From Phycisphaerae bacterium (lineage in GTDB: Bacteria; Planctomycetota; Phycisphaerae; Sedimentisphaerales; Anaerobacaceae): DNA of 42,452 nucleotides. Under the pieces are notes generated by a model, which saw nothing but the letters and a program-made list of their open reading frames with translations, ran no database searches and was not told the DNA's origin. This document shows positions 7,243 to 15,992 of this stretch, piece by piece (position 1 is the stretch's first letter; every line of letters starts with the position of its first letter). The stretch lies in the NCBI GenBank assembly GCA_030601845.1, contig JAUWAY010000022.1, positions 1 through 42,452 on the forward strand, given 5' to 3'. The position numbers were made by a program, and so were the translations under genes.

Positions 7243-9453
7243 ATGTTAGACGTTTTCAAAGAAAGAATAATTAAATTCCTAAAGCACGCTGATTACACGC
7301 CGTTGAAACTTGCAAGACTGGCCAAGGCATTAGGCGTAAGTTCAGAATATTACCCGCAGTTCAAATTAGCGTTTGAAGAGCTTCGCCGGGCCGGACACGT
7401 GGTGATAGGTGCCGGCAATTTGGTTGCCCTTCCGCCGATGTCCGGGCGAGTTATAGGGACGTTCAGAGCAAACCCCAAAGGATTTGGCTTCGTTATACCT
7501 CTCGAAGCAAGCTCGCACGGCGACTTGTTTATACCGCCGAACGCAACAGCAGAGGCAATGACCGGTGACATCGTTGCTGCAAAAGTCAAAAGGAAAGGTA
7601 AACGTGCCGGACAGATGCGCTACAGCGGGAAAGTCATTGAGATTCTCAAAAGAGCACAAAACAGGTTCGTTGGAACTCTATTGAAACAGGGCGAAGGATG
7701 GATTGTCCAGCCGGACGGGACAGCTTTTACGGAGCCGATTAGTGTTGACGATGTGGCTGCAAAAGGGGCCAAACAGAGGGACAAAGTGGTTGTCGAAATA
7801 CTTACTTATCCGACAGAAAAATACCTGGCGCGCGGCGTAATTATTGAGGTATTAGGCAAAGCAGGGCGGTATGAAAGCGAGATAAAATCCATAATTCGCC
7901 AGTATCATTTGCCGGACGAATTTGACGCCGATTGTATCGAGCAGGCACGTGACGCTGGCGTCCAATTCAATCCGGAGCAACCTGACACCCGAGACGACAT
8001 TACCGATAAGGTAATTATTACGATAGACCCGCCGGATGCGAAAGATTTTGATGATGCAATAAGCTTAGAAAAGAATTCCGAAGGCAACTGGGTATTAGGC
8101 ATCCACATTGCCGATGTTAGCCACTTTGTATCGCACGATTCACCGCTGGATGCCGAGGCAAAAGAGCGTGGCAACAGCGTTTATCTACCTGAGAAGACCA
8201 TTCCGATGCTGCCGGAGATTTTAAGTAACGGCATATGCAGTCTGCAGCCCGGCCAGAAGCGGTTCGTTAAAAGTGTGTATTTGACTTACGACCAGCAGGG
8301 CAACGTATTATCTCGCAACTTTGCCAACGGCATTATGCGTTCGGCGCAGCGATTGACCTACCAACAAGCTGACCGGATATTGAAGGGCCATACCAAAGAT
8401 GCCGGCCCTGGGGTTATTGAGCTGCTAAAGAATATGGAGGCGCTCAGCCGAATAATCGAGAGGCGACGAATCAAGAATGGGATGCTGCATCTGGATTTGC
8501 CGGAGACCGAATTGGTAATGGATAAATCCGGCCGGGTGGTGGATGCGCATCCCGCGGACGACAGCTATCCGCACACGATAATCGAGATGTTTATGGTCGA
8601 GGCCAATGAGGCGGTTGCCTCACTTTTAGATAGACTCGATGTCCCGCTTATGCGGCGGATTCATCCCGAGCCGGATAGTCTGAGTATGAAAAATCTGGCA
8701 AGGCTTGTGCGGGCTTTTGGATTCACCATGCCGAGGAATCCGGACCGCACTGCGATACAGGATTTATTGGCCGCCGTTAGAGGTGCTGACTGTTCCTTAG
8801 CGGTTAATTTGGCGGTCCTGCGAAGTTTCGAAAAAGCTCAGTATTCACCGCTTCACATCGGTCATTTCGCACTGGCTTCAAGTCACTATTGTCACTTTAC
8901 CAGCCCTATCCGCCGGTATGCGGATTTACTTGTCCATCGCGTTTTGGAATACCACCTACAAAATCGTTTGGAGTCGGCCAAGCAGATTTCAGCCGAGCAG
9001 GATTTGGCCGAGATTGGAAAGCACATCACATTTACCGAGCAGCGAGCTGAAGACGCTGAAAATGAACTCAAAACAGTTTTGATTTTGCAAATGTTAAGCA
9101 AAAGAATTGGTGATGAACTTGACTGCGTCGCTACCGGTCTTGCGAGCTTTGGCGTGTTCGTGCAGTCGCGAAAATTCGGCATTGAAGGTCTTATCCGGAT
9201 GGCCGAGCTGGGCGGCGACGTTTGGAAATACAACTTAAAGACCCAATGTATTGTCGGGCTGCGCTCGGGACACAGCGTTCATCTGGGCCAACCCATAAAA
9301 GTGCGCATAGTTTCGGTCAACATCGCAGCCCGCCAGCTAAATGTCACCCCCGCCGAACCGCTAATTAACACCGCAGGACAAAGAACGAAAAGCAAAACAA
9401 CAAGGAAGTTTCAGAAAGGCCGAGCACTGAAACGGTCAAGAAGGAAAAGGTGA
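7243..9453 (+). CDS. rnr: Ribonuclease R
   Basis: A 736-residue 3'-5' processive exoribonuclease of the RNase II/R family, which degrades structured RNA and takes part in rRNA and trans-translation quality control. Domain order: N-terminal winged helix (1-65), cold-shock OB domains (about 68-230, with GRVIGTFRANPKGFGFVIP), and the RNB catalytic domain (about 245-585). The catalytic aspartates are in IDPPDAKDFDDA near residue 263, and the domain ends near the FTSPIRRYADLLVHR motif. An S1 domain follows (about 625-705), then a Lys/Arg-rich tail characteristic of RNase R. No Shine-Dalgarno is visible, since a terminator occupies the leader. Confidence 0.96.
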   Translation: MLDVFKERIIKFLKHADYTPLKLARLAKALGVSSEYYPQFKLAFEELRRAGHVVIGAGNLVALPPMSGRVIGTFRANPKGFGFVIPLEASSHGDLFIPPNATAEAMTGDIVAAKVKRKGKRAGQMRYSGKVIEILKRAQNRFVGTLLKQGEGWIVQPDGTAFTEPISVDDVAAKGAKQRDKVVVEILTYPTEKYLARGVIIEVLGKAGRYESEIKSIIRQYHLPDEFDADCIEQARDAGVQFNPEQPDTRDDITDKVIITIDPPDAKDFDDAISLEKNSEGNWVLGIHIADVSHFVSHDSPLDAEAKERGNSVYLPEKTIPMLPEILSNGICSLQPGQKRFVKSVYLTYDQQGNVLSRNFANGIMRSAQRLTYQQADRILKGHTKDAGPGVIELLKNMEALSRIIERRRIKNGMLHLDLPETELVMDKSGRVVDAHPADDSYPHTIIEMFMVEANEAVASLLDRLDVPLMRRIHPEPDSLSMKNLARLVRAFGFTMPRNPDRTAIQDLLAAVRGADCSLAVNLAVLRSFEKAQYSPLHIGHFALASSHYCHFTSPIRRYADLLVHRVLEYHLQNRLESAKQISAEQDLAEIGKHITFTEQRAEDAENELKTVLILQMLSKRIGDELDCVATGLASFGVFVQSRKFGIEGLIRMAELGGDVWKYNLKTQCIVGLRSGHSVHLGQPIKVRIVSVNIAARQLNVTPAEPLINTAGQRTKSKTTRKFQKGRALKRSRRKR

Positions 9454-9523
9454 AAGCCGTATTTTGCTATTTTGGGTGGCTCATTGACTGCTTGACATTT
9501 CGCGGCGATTTTGCAATACTTGT

Positions 9524-9558
9524 TTCGTGGATCGTGGATAGTGAATCGTGGATAACGA
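9524..9558. repeat. Heptamer array, left arm of the S23 cassette
   Basis: Five units: TTCGTGG, ATCGTGG, ATAGTGA, ATCGTGG, ATAACGA. The start codon at 9559 begins what would be the sixth unit. Confidence 0.85.
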
Positions 9559-9930
9559 ATGAAAGTCAAAAGCTATAAAGAGTTAAATGTCTGGAAAAAG
9601 GGCATAGAAATTGTTGATTGCATATACGAAATTACAAAAAACTTCCCTCAAAAGGAATTATACGTACTTACTTCTCAAATGCAGAGGTCAGCAATTAGTA
9701 TACCGTCTAACATTGCTGAGGGTTTTGCCAGAGGGCACACTGCTGAATACAGGCAATTTCTGTGTACAGCCTTAGGTTCATGTGCAGAACTTGATACGCA
9801 ATTGACAATTGTCCATAGAAGAAATTATATTAGGCAGGCAGAAGTTCTGAACCTTCAAGAGGACTTGGACCACGAAAGCCGAATGATAATGAATCTTATA
9901 AAGAGTTTAAGTAAAAATGTAAAACCCTAA
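9559..9930 (+). CDS. Four-helix-bundle protein, S23/IVS type
   Basis: A 123-residue protein of the family first described from 23S rRNA intervening sequences (four helix bundle, TIGR02436-like). Family marks are SYKELNVWKKGIEIV at the N-terminus, QMQRSAISIPSNIAEGFARG at about 42-61 and a conserved E-Y-R-Q-F-L helix. The biochemical role is unknown; it forms a pentameric helical bundle and may bind nucleic acid. There is no Shine-Dalgarno, as heptamer repeats reach the start codon. The gene separates rnr from efp and is enclosed by inverted arrays. A second member of the family, frameshifted, lies at 34739-35088. Confidence 0.9.
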   Translation: MKVKSYKELNVWKKGIEIVDCIYEITKNFPQKELYVLTSQMQRSAISIPSNIAEGFARGHTAEYRQFLCTALGSCAELDTQLTIVHRRNYIRQAEVLNLQEDLDHESRMIMNLIKSLSKNVKP

Positions 9931-9958
9931 TCACGAATCACGAGCCACGAACCACGAG
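9931..9958. repeat. Heptamer array, right arm of the S23 cassette
   Basis: Four units: TCACGAA, TCACGAG, CCACGAA, CCACGAG, starting at the base after the stop codon. Their reverse complement (NTCGTGR) matches the left-arm word. Confidence 0.85.
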
Positions 9959-9973
9959 TTTATGGAGTGAGAA

Positions 9974-10537
9974 ATGAGAGCATCTGAGATGCGAAAAGGT
10001 CAGACCGTCAAGATTGACGGCAAACTGTATGCGATTGTAGATTTTCAGCACGTAAAACTTGGCAAAGGCGGAGCGGTCTATCAGACAAAACTTAAAAGCT
10101 TAACCGATGGCTCAATTCAAAATGTTCGCCTGCGCGCAGAGGAAACCGTCGAAGAGGCATATCTGGATAAAAGAACATACGAATATCTGTATTCAGCCGG
10201 AAGCGAACATATCCTGATGGATACTACAACCTACGACCAGATTACGCTCGATGATGATGCGTTCGGCGATGGGCAGAAATATCTCAAGCCGAATACTCGA
10301 CTACAGGTCACTATGTACGAGGGCAAACCCATTGTGGTTACTCTGCCTAACACGGTGGATTTGCAGGTTACTGATACCCCGCCGGAGATTAAAGGTGCTA
10401 CGGCAACAAGCCAAAACAAGCCGGCGACACTTGAAACCGGCCTGGTCGTGCAGGTGCCGCCTTTTATTAAAGTCGGTGATGTTGTCCGTGTCGATACGCG
10501 CACAGGAGAGTACGTCACCAGGGTGAAAGATGCGTGA
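9974..10537 (+). CDS. efp: Elongation factor P
   Basis: A 187-residue translation factor that binds between the P and E sites and rescues ribosomes stalled at polyproline. It has the three-domain EF-P layout: N-terminal KOW-like domain (1-62) and two OB domains (about 66-125 and 130-187). The tip of the N-terminal loop is VKLGKGGA, with Lys31 in the position modified in lysine-type EF-Ps. No modification enzyme gene is present here. ATG at 9974 follows GGAG. The last two codons and the stop are inside a 16-bp tandem repeat (10531-10562). secA follows within 60 nt. Confidence 0.96.
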   Translation: MRASEMRKGQTVKIDGKLYAIVDFQHVKLGKGGAVYQTKLKSLTDGSIQNVRLRAEETVEEAYLDKRTYEYLYSAGSEHILMDTTTYDQITLDDDAFGDGQKYLKPNTRLQVTMYEGKPIVVTLPNTVDLQVTDTPPEIKGATATSQNKPATLETGLVVQVPPFIKVGDVVRVDTRTGEYVTRVKDA

Positions 10538-10582
10538 ATGAGTAAATGCGTGAATGAGTAAACGTATTTACGCATCAACGCA
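10531..10582. repeat. 16-bp tandem duplication plus inverted copy between efp and secA
   Basis: TGCGTGAATGAGTAAA occurs twice in a row (10531-10546 and 10547-10562). It is then followed by an inverted, 13-of-16 matching copy (about 10567-10582), so the junction can form a hairpin. Internally the repeat reads as octamers (GCGTGAAT, GAGTAAAT). The efp stop codon lies inside the first copy. Confidence 0.8.
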
Positions 10583-10592
10583 TATACGAAAT

Positions 10593-13500
10593 ATGATGTT
10601 TGATAAAGTAAGCAAAATCCTGTTGAAGGTTTTCGGTTCTCGTAACGAGCGGTTAATAAAGGCGTATTCCGTAATCGACTGGCAGGCGGGGGAATTTGAG
10701 GAGCAGATAAAAAAGCTCGACGACGAGGCCCTTAAGGAAAAAACGGCCGAGTTCAAAGCCACACTAAAAGGCGGGGCCCGACCTGAAGATATCCTGCCCG
10801 AAGTCTTCGCTGTTGTTCGCGAAGCGGCAAGACGAAACGTCGATATGAGGCATTTCGACGTGCAGCTTATCGGCGGCAACGTCCTCTATGAGGGTAAAAT
10901 TGCTGAAATGGTTACCGGCGAGGGTAAAACCTTAGTGGCAACATTAGCGGCGTACCTCGTTCACCTGACCGGAAGAAAGGTGCACATAGTTACCGTCAAC
11001 GATTACTTAGCTAAGCGGGATGCAGAATGGATGGGGCCGATTTATCGCTCTTTGGGATTAACCGTAGGTGCCATCCAGGCGGATATGGATACGGCCGGTG
11101 ACGAGCGAAAGAACCAATATGGCTGCGATATCACCTACGGTACAAACAACGAGTTCGGCTTCGATTATCTTCGCGACAATATGAAAATCTCACTTGAACA
11201 AATGGTGCAGGGTTCGCTGCAATATGCCATAGTCGACGAAGTCGATTCAATCCTGATTGATGAAGCGAGAACGCCTTTGATTATATCAGGCCCGGCCTTT
11301 GATGAGACAAGCAGATACAACAAAGCAGACCAGGTGGTAAGAAAGCTAATTACCCTGCAAAGTAGTTACGACCGGCTCAAAAGACAAATTGATTCTGCCC
11401 AGCGGACTTTAGCCAATGCACAGGGTGAATTAGCTGAGGCAAAAAGGGCCAACGACAACAAGCGAATTGAAGAGGCCCGGAAAGTAATCGAGAAAAGTCA
11501 GACGGAGCTCGAAACGGCGCAGGCCAGATTAGCTACCGCCACGCAATATTGTGAAGTTGAATACGATAGGAAACAGGTGCATCTTACCCACGAAGGAGTA
11601 GGAGCGGCCCAGGAGATAGCAGGTGTCGGCTCATTTTTCACCGGCTCAAATATGGAATGGCCACATCTGCTTGAGCAGAGTCTGCGGGCTCACGTCACTT
11701 TTGAAAAGGAAAAAGATTATGTCGTTATGGACGGCAAGGTCATTATCGTGGACGAATTTACCGGCCGACTGATGCACGGGCGACAGTGGTCCGATGGGCT
11801 GCATCAGGCGATCGAGGCAAAAGAAAATGTTACCGTAAAGGAAGAAACTCAAACGCTTGCCACCATCACGCTGCAAAATTTCTTCAAACTCTATGACCAG
11901 ATAGCGGGAATGACCGGCACCGCCGCTACCGAGGCAGAAGAGTTTATGAATATCTACAAGCTCGATGTTGTAGTGATACCGACCAATGAGCCGTGCATCA
12001 GAGATAACCAGGATGATGTGATATATAAATCGATGCGCGAAAAGTTTAATGCGATAGTTGAGGAGATAAACGGCGTAAGCTTGACAGGTCGGCCCGTGCT
12101 TGTGGGCACGGTTAGCGTAGAAAAAAACGAAGCGCTTTCTGCAGCTCTGACAAAGAAATTCGGCCTCGAACATGAGATTCTCAACGCCAAGCACCATGAA
12201 AGAGAAGCTTCCATTGTAGCCAAAGCTGGCCAGCAGCACAGAGCCCGAGACGGCCAAATGCGAGGCAACGTAACCATCGCAACAAATATGGCAGGCAGGG
12301 GAACGGATATCGTTTTAGGGCCGGGCGTGGCTAAACTTGGCGGGCTGCACGTGCTGGGCACCGAACGACACGAGGCCAGAAGAATCGATAATCAGCTCCG
12401 AGGCCGAACCGGCAGACAGGGTGACGCCGGCTCAAGTCAGTTCTTCCTGAGCTTCGACGATGACCTTATGCGAATCTTCGCCCCGGAGTGGACCGTCAAG
12501 GCACTATCCTGGATCGGCTGGGAGGAAGGACAACCAATCGTACACAGGCGAATCAGCAAGGGCATCGAAAGGGCGCAAAAGAAAGTTGAAGAGCGAAACT
12601 TCGAGATACGTAAGAGCTTGCTCGAATATGATGAGGTAATGGACTACCAGCGAAAAATTTTCTATGGACGGCGGCGAAAGATCCTGACTGGTAAAGGCCT
12701 TAAAAATATTATCGAAGAGATGATTAGAAACACCATCGCAAAAAATTACGACACCATCCTCAACGAAAGCTATCCGGCCAACTGCATTACCGAATGGGCC
12801 AGAACCAATTTCGGTGTTGATTTAAGGCTGTCGGATATTGCCGGCATTAAGACAGCGGAGATAGAAAAACTAATCAAGAAGCAGGCAAAGGACGATGCCG
12901 CTAATGACATATCGCTTTCTCTGGGTGAGTATTTTGAAGACTACGAGGACCGGCGAACCTGGGATATTGCCGGTTTATCCAAGTGGGCTATGAGCAGTTT
13001 TCGTGTCAGCTTAAGCCCCGGCAAAATCAAAGAACAAGAGCCGGAGGAAATTGAAGAGCAATTGATTTCGGCCGCCGCTGAGCAAATCGACAAGAAGGAT
13101 TGTTCACAATTAGCTGAATTTTTGAAGGATGATTTTGCCGTCCGCACATTTGCCGAGTGGGCACGAGCCAAATTCGACATAAAGCTGGGAATCGAACAGT
13201 TAAAAAGCGCCGGCGCCTCTCAAATCAGCCAGCTCCTCATTGAAAAAGCCGCAGCCAAATACAAACAAAGGGAAATTGAGTATCCCGTTGAGTTTGCGAT
13301 GAGTATGGCTTATGGCCCGGAGGGTCCTAACGTATACGCATTCGAGGCGCTCGCCGACTGGGCGAACAAAAAATATGACGCCGGCCTTTCAATTGAGCAG
13401 ATACAGAACACCAAACCACGTCTGCTGCACAAACAGCTGCTCGAATTAAGCGAGAGCTTTAACAACGGCGAATTACAGCGCCAGCTTGATAGTAAAATCG

Positions 13501-14078
13501 CCAAGCTAAACCCCGCCGAATTGGCGAACTGGGCTAATGAAAGATTTGACTCATCTTTAAACGAAGACGACCTCGCCGGCCCGGAACGCGAAGCCAGGCT
13601 CTCGCAGCTGGCAAGAGAGTTCCTGCGAGCCGAACTTAGCGACCTTGAAAAATATGTCCTGCTCCAAATATACGACGGCACCTGGAAAGACCATCTCTAC
13701 TCGATGGACCATTTGAAAAGCAGCATTCATTTTCGCGCCTTTGCTGAAAAAGACCCAAAGACCGAGTACAAGCGTGAAGGCTTTAGAATGTTCAACGAGA
13801 TGCTGGAAACCGTTGAGGACCGCGTTACAGATATTATCTTCAAGGTGCGGCTGGAGGCCGGCGCCAGGGCCAGGAGTGTCTGGACGGTAAGTCAAACGGC
13901 GCACGACGAGGTTGGCCAGTTTGCAATGGCCGAGCGTCAGCGAGCCGCAGCCCAAGCCCCGCAGGGCGAGCGGAAAGTAAAACAAATCAAGCTGGAACAA
14001 CCCAAGGTCGGCCGAAATGAACCCTGCCCCTGCGGCAGCGGAAAAAAATACAAAAAATGCTGCGGAAAAAATTTATAG
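10593..14078 (+). CDS. secA: Protein translocase ATPase SecA, extended form
   Basis: The motor ATPase of the Sec pathway. It is about 1161 residues long, against about 900 in E. coli. Visible parts are Walker A MVTGEGKT near residue 107, VDEVDSILIDEA near 214, GMTGTA near 440, NMAGRGTDI near 568, and a C-terminal zinc motif CPCGSGKKYKKCC. Two expansions account for the length. One is a coiled-coil-like insertion in the preprotein-crosslinking region (about 245-320). The other is a stretch at about 732-995 in which one helical-wing unit (LxxWAxxxFxxxL, then a helical segment) occurs five times. ATG at 10593 or 10596 is preferred over 10554 by homology. No Shine-Dalgarno is seen. Confidence 0.95.
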   Translation: MMFDKVSKILLKVFGSRNERLIKAYSVIDWQAGEFEEQIKKLDDEALKEKTAEFKATLKGGARPEDILPEVFAVVREAARRNVDMRHFDVQLIGGNVLYEGKIAEMVTGEGKTLVATLAAYLVHLTGRKVHIVTVNDYLAKRDAEWMGPIYRSLGLTVGAIQADMDTAGDERKNQYGCDITYGTNNEFGFDYLRDNMKISLEQMVQGSLQYAIVDEVDSILIDEARTPLIISGPAFDETSRYNKADQVVRKLITLQSSYDRLKRQIDSAQRTLANAQGELAEAKRANDNKRIEEARKVIEKSQTELETAQARLATATQYCEVEYDRKQVHLTHEGVGAAQEIAGVGSFFTGSNMEWPHLLEQSLRAHVTFEKEKDYVVMDGKVIIVDEFTGRLMHGRQWSDGLHQAIEAKENVTVKEETQTLATITLQNFFKLYDQIAGMTGTAATEAEEFMNIYKLDVVVIPTNEPCIRDNQDDVIYKSMREKFNAIVEEINGVSLTGRPVLVGTVSVEKNEALSAALTKKFGLEHEILNAKHHEREASIVAKAGQQHRARDGQMRGNVTIATNMAGRGTDIVLGPGVAKLGGLHVLGTERHEARRIDNQLRGRTGRQGDAGSSQFFLSFDDDLMRIFAPEWTVKALSWIGWEEGQPIVHRRISKGIERAQKKVEERNFEIRKSLLEYDEVMDYQRKIFYGRRRKILTGKGLKNIIEEMIRNTIAKNYDTILNESYPANCITEWARTNFGVDLRLSDIAGIKTAEIEKLIKKQAKDDAANDISLSLGEYFEDYEDRRTWDIAGLSKWAMSSFRVSLSPGKIKEQEPEEIEEQLISAAAEQIDKKDCSQLAEFLKDDFAVRTFAEWARAKFDIKLGIEQLKSAGASQISQLLIEKAAAKYKQREIEYPVEFAMSMAYGPEGPNVYAFEALADWANKKYDAGLSIEQIQNTKPRLLHKQLLELSESFNNGELQRQLDSKIAKLNPAELANWANERFDSSLNEDDLAGPEREARLSQLAREFLRAELSDLEKYVLLQIYDGTWKDHLYSMDHLKSSIHFRAFAEKDPKTEYKREGFRMFNEMLETVEDRVTDIIFKVRLEAGARARSVWTVSQTAHDEVGQFAMAERQRAAAQAPQGERKVKQIKLEQPKVGRNEPCPCGSGKKYKKCCGKNL

Positions 14079-14096
14079 CGTTTAGCGGGTAGCGGA
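14076..14096. repeat. Heptamer array starting at the secA stop codon
   Basis: TAGCGTT, TAGCGGG, TAGCGGA. The first TAG is the secA stop, and the three TAGs fall in three different frames. In gene sense the word is the same as at the end of glyA. Confidence 0.75.
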
Positions 14097-14142
14097 TGGC
14101 CCGGATTTTTCAAAGCCACAGAGAGCACAGAGATAAAAGAGG

Positions 14143-14170
14143 ATTCAGGAGTCAGAAGCCAGAATTCAGG
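14143..14170. repeat. Heptamer array (4 units)
   Basis: ATTCAGG, AGTCAGA, AGCCAGA, ATTCAGG. The word AGTCAGA is the reverse complement phase of the TTCTGAC word at 18137-18171. It lies in the secA-PQQ protein convergent gap. Confidence 0.75.
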
Positions 14171-14183
14171 AATCTCGTGAATT

Positions 14184-14208
14184 CCTTCGACCAGGCTCAG
14201 GATAAACT
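14184..14208 (+). repeat. Dispersed CTTCGAC..GCTCAGGATAAACT element
   Basis: Related to 2104-2129 and, inverted, to 3515-3539. The downstream GTATCTTGTGGA also resembles the TGTCTCGTGGA that follows the copy at 2104. The rest of the 250-nt gap between secA and the PQQ-like gene holds no gene. Confidence 0.65.
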
Positions 14209-14328
14209 GTATCTTGTGGATTGCGCATTCGTATTATAGCATTGGGTGGGAAACTATCAACCGGGATTTGCCAAATAAGCCGCCAATTGAGGATGACGAA
14301 AAGCGGTGTACCATGGCGCCGGCTGTTT

Positions 14329-15588
14329 TCAGCGTACACTGTATGCATAAAGAAACTCGCCGTGGCGAATGTACAGTCTGCCGCCGCTGACCACGGGATG
14401 GGCCCAGCTGAGACCTTCTCCGCCTTCAGGAATCTTGAATGAGCTAATCAGTCTATAACTAATAGGAGTTGGCTGAACAAGTCCAACAACGCTATCTTTG
14501 CTTAACATGTACAGCATTCCATCAGCATACATGAGCGAACCTTTGCCGATGCCCTTATCTGCATACTTCTTCTCGCCGGTTTCCCAGTCCAGGCAGACCC
14601 ACTTGGGCCCATTGTAGATACAACTTGATGCATAGATGTAACCATTGACTAACACGCCTCCGCCGTGGTGATTATCGAGTTCTTTTGAACGCCATATCTC
14701 TTCAACTGATGCTTTGCCGTCTTCAACATGGATCTTCCACTTGACCGAACCTGCCTTGATACTGCTGATAAATACATGGGCGTCGTGATAGATGGGAGTG
14801 AAGACATTCTCATCCGCATGCGAGACGTGTTTGACATGCCACAAAAGTTCGCCGGTGTCGGCATTTACACCTATCATCGCTTTAAGGGTAAGTGTGATGA
14901 TAATTCGCAGTCCCTTGTACTCAGCGATAATCGGAGCGGCGTAACCCGCCAGCTCATTCGTGCTGGGTGCTTTCCAAACAACTGCTCCCGTATTCTTGTC
15001 CAGTGCAACCATGCAGGTTTGAGGTCCTCCCGGACAACATATCAGGTGTTCTCCATCGACTAACAACGATTCAGACAAGGCCCACCTGATATTCTTGCTC
15101 TGGAACTTATCGAGGATATTCAACTCCCAAATCTTCTTTCCCGTCTTGGCTTCCAGGCAGACCACATTGCCAAGGGCGCTTTCATGGTAGAGACGGTCCC
15201 CGTCGATGGTTGGCGTCCCACGAGTGCCGGGACGGTCTCCAGTCCAGGCTTTGCCGTTTCTTACTTGCCACAAAATCTTACCGTCCAGGTCTAAGGCAGT
15301 GATGACAGTATCTTTTTCGATATTACCTGCTGTGTATATCATTCCAGACGCAATCGATACGCTGGAATAACCATGTCCCAGCCCCTGGCTTCTCCAGAGT
15401 AGGTCAGGCCCTTCCTCTGGCCACTTCTTCAAAAGACCTTTTTCAGTAGAAATGTTGTCTCGGTTCGGCCCGTGAAATTGGGGCCAGAAGGGTTCTTGGT
15501 CAGCAGCGTATGATACACTTGTTATGATGAGGCCACCGATTAGCATGACAGAGATACATTTCCGGATTATGGCGAGTGACATGAACAT
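14329..15588 (-). CDS. Secreted PQQ-like beta-propeller protein
   Basis: A 419-residue protein with a signal peptide (residues 1-28, ending SVSYAAD). At least four beta-propeller blades of the PQQ/quinoprotein type follow, each with the pattern A-L-D-x-x-T/D-G-x-x-x-W. Examples are ALDLDGKILWQV near 95, LEAKTGKKIWEL near 148, ALDKNTGAVVWKA near 200 and VNADTGELLWHV near 245. No dehydrogenase cofactor residues are obvious, so it is likely a periplasmic or surface binding protein of the large planctomycete PQQ-like family. ATG at 15588 follows AGGAG by 9 nt. It is divergent from nothing nearby and probably monocistronic. Confidence 0.85.
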   Translation of the reverse strand: MFMSLAIIRKCISVMLIGGLIITSVSYAADQEPFWPQFHGPNRDNISTEKGLLKKWPEEGPDLLWRSQGLGHGYSSVSIASGMIYTAGNIEKDTVITALDLDGKILWQVRNGKAWTGDRPGTRGTPTIDGDRLYHESALGNVVCLEAKTGKKIWELNILDKFQSKNIRWALSESLLVDGEHLICCPGGPQTCMVALDKNTGAVVWKAPSTNELAGYAAPIIAEYKGLRIIITLTLKAMIGVNADTGELLWHVKHVSHADENVFTPIYHDAHVFISSIKAGSVKWKIHVEDGKASVEEIWRSKELDNHHGGGVLVNGYIYASSCIYNGPKWVCLDWETGEKKYADKGIGKGSLMYADGMLYMLSKDSVVGLVQPTPISYRLISSFKIPEGGEGLSWAHPVVSGGRLYIRHGEFLYAYSVR

Positions 15589-15992
15589 CTGGACTACTCC
15601 TTTCCTTTCTGTCTGACATTTTCCATTTAAATGAGATTTCCCAAATAAGTCTCCGATTCCGGATACCGAAAACCGGCTTGGGTGGCCTCGATAAGCTCTA
15701 TACTATCAAGTTCTTGATTTTTTACACGATGTTCTGTGGGAAATCCGGGTTTAATAGACGGCGTAACCCCGTGTCTAAGAAATACAGCCGGTTTTCAAAA
15801 AAAGAAAACATCGAGCAACACTTTGCTACCCGATGTTTTCCGGAGGGGAGAAAAACTTTTTCTGCGCTTTTTTGTTATCGGCAACGGCGATATAATAACT
15901 TTAATTGAAAAATCACGATTTTAGCTGTTTCTATAAGCTTTACGCTTTCGATACATAAAGGTTCGCTATTTTCCCCCGGTTTGCAGCCCCGG
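15589..15992. other. Intergenic region downstream of nrdJ
   Basis: No gene is supported. It contains the nrdJ terminator (15794-15840). Near 15940-15970 there are AGCTTTACGCTTTCG words that resemble the heptamer arrays but are too irregular to count. Confidence 0.6.
15794..15840 (-). terminator. Rho-independent terminator of nrdJ
   Basis: On the minus strand GAAAACATCG (15840-15831) pairs perfectly with CGATGTTTTC (15813-15804) and is followed by a run of seven T. The loop can fold further (AGCAA/TTGCT). It lies about 150 nt after the nrdJ stop codon. Confidence 0.75.

Larger units (their letters stand above)
9524..9958 (+). mobile_element. Putative S23-type gene cassette with inverted heptamer ends
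   Basis: The unit consists of five heptamers (9524-9558), a four-helix-bundle gene beginning at the very next base (9559) and ending in TAA (9928-9930), and four heptamers in inverse orientation (9931-9958). The two arms can pair over about 28 nt with a few mismatches. The architecture recalls 23S rRNA intervening sequences, in which a terminal stem encloses an S23 gene. Here it sits between rnr and efp, outside rRNA. Mobility is inferred. Confidence 0.55.

Noticed and set aside
15804-15840. Possible structured RNA gene
   Set aside because: On the minus strand it is a perfect stem followed by seven T and sits behind nrdJ, so a terminator is simpler.
15678-15924. Two plus-strand frames downstream of nrdJ
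   Set aside because: They overlap the nrdJ terminator hairpin, lack ribosome binding sites and resemble no protein.
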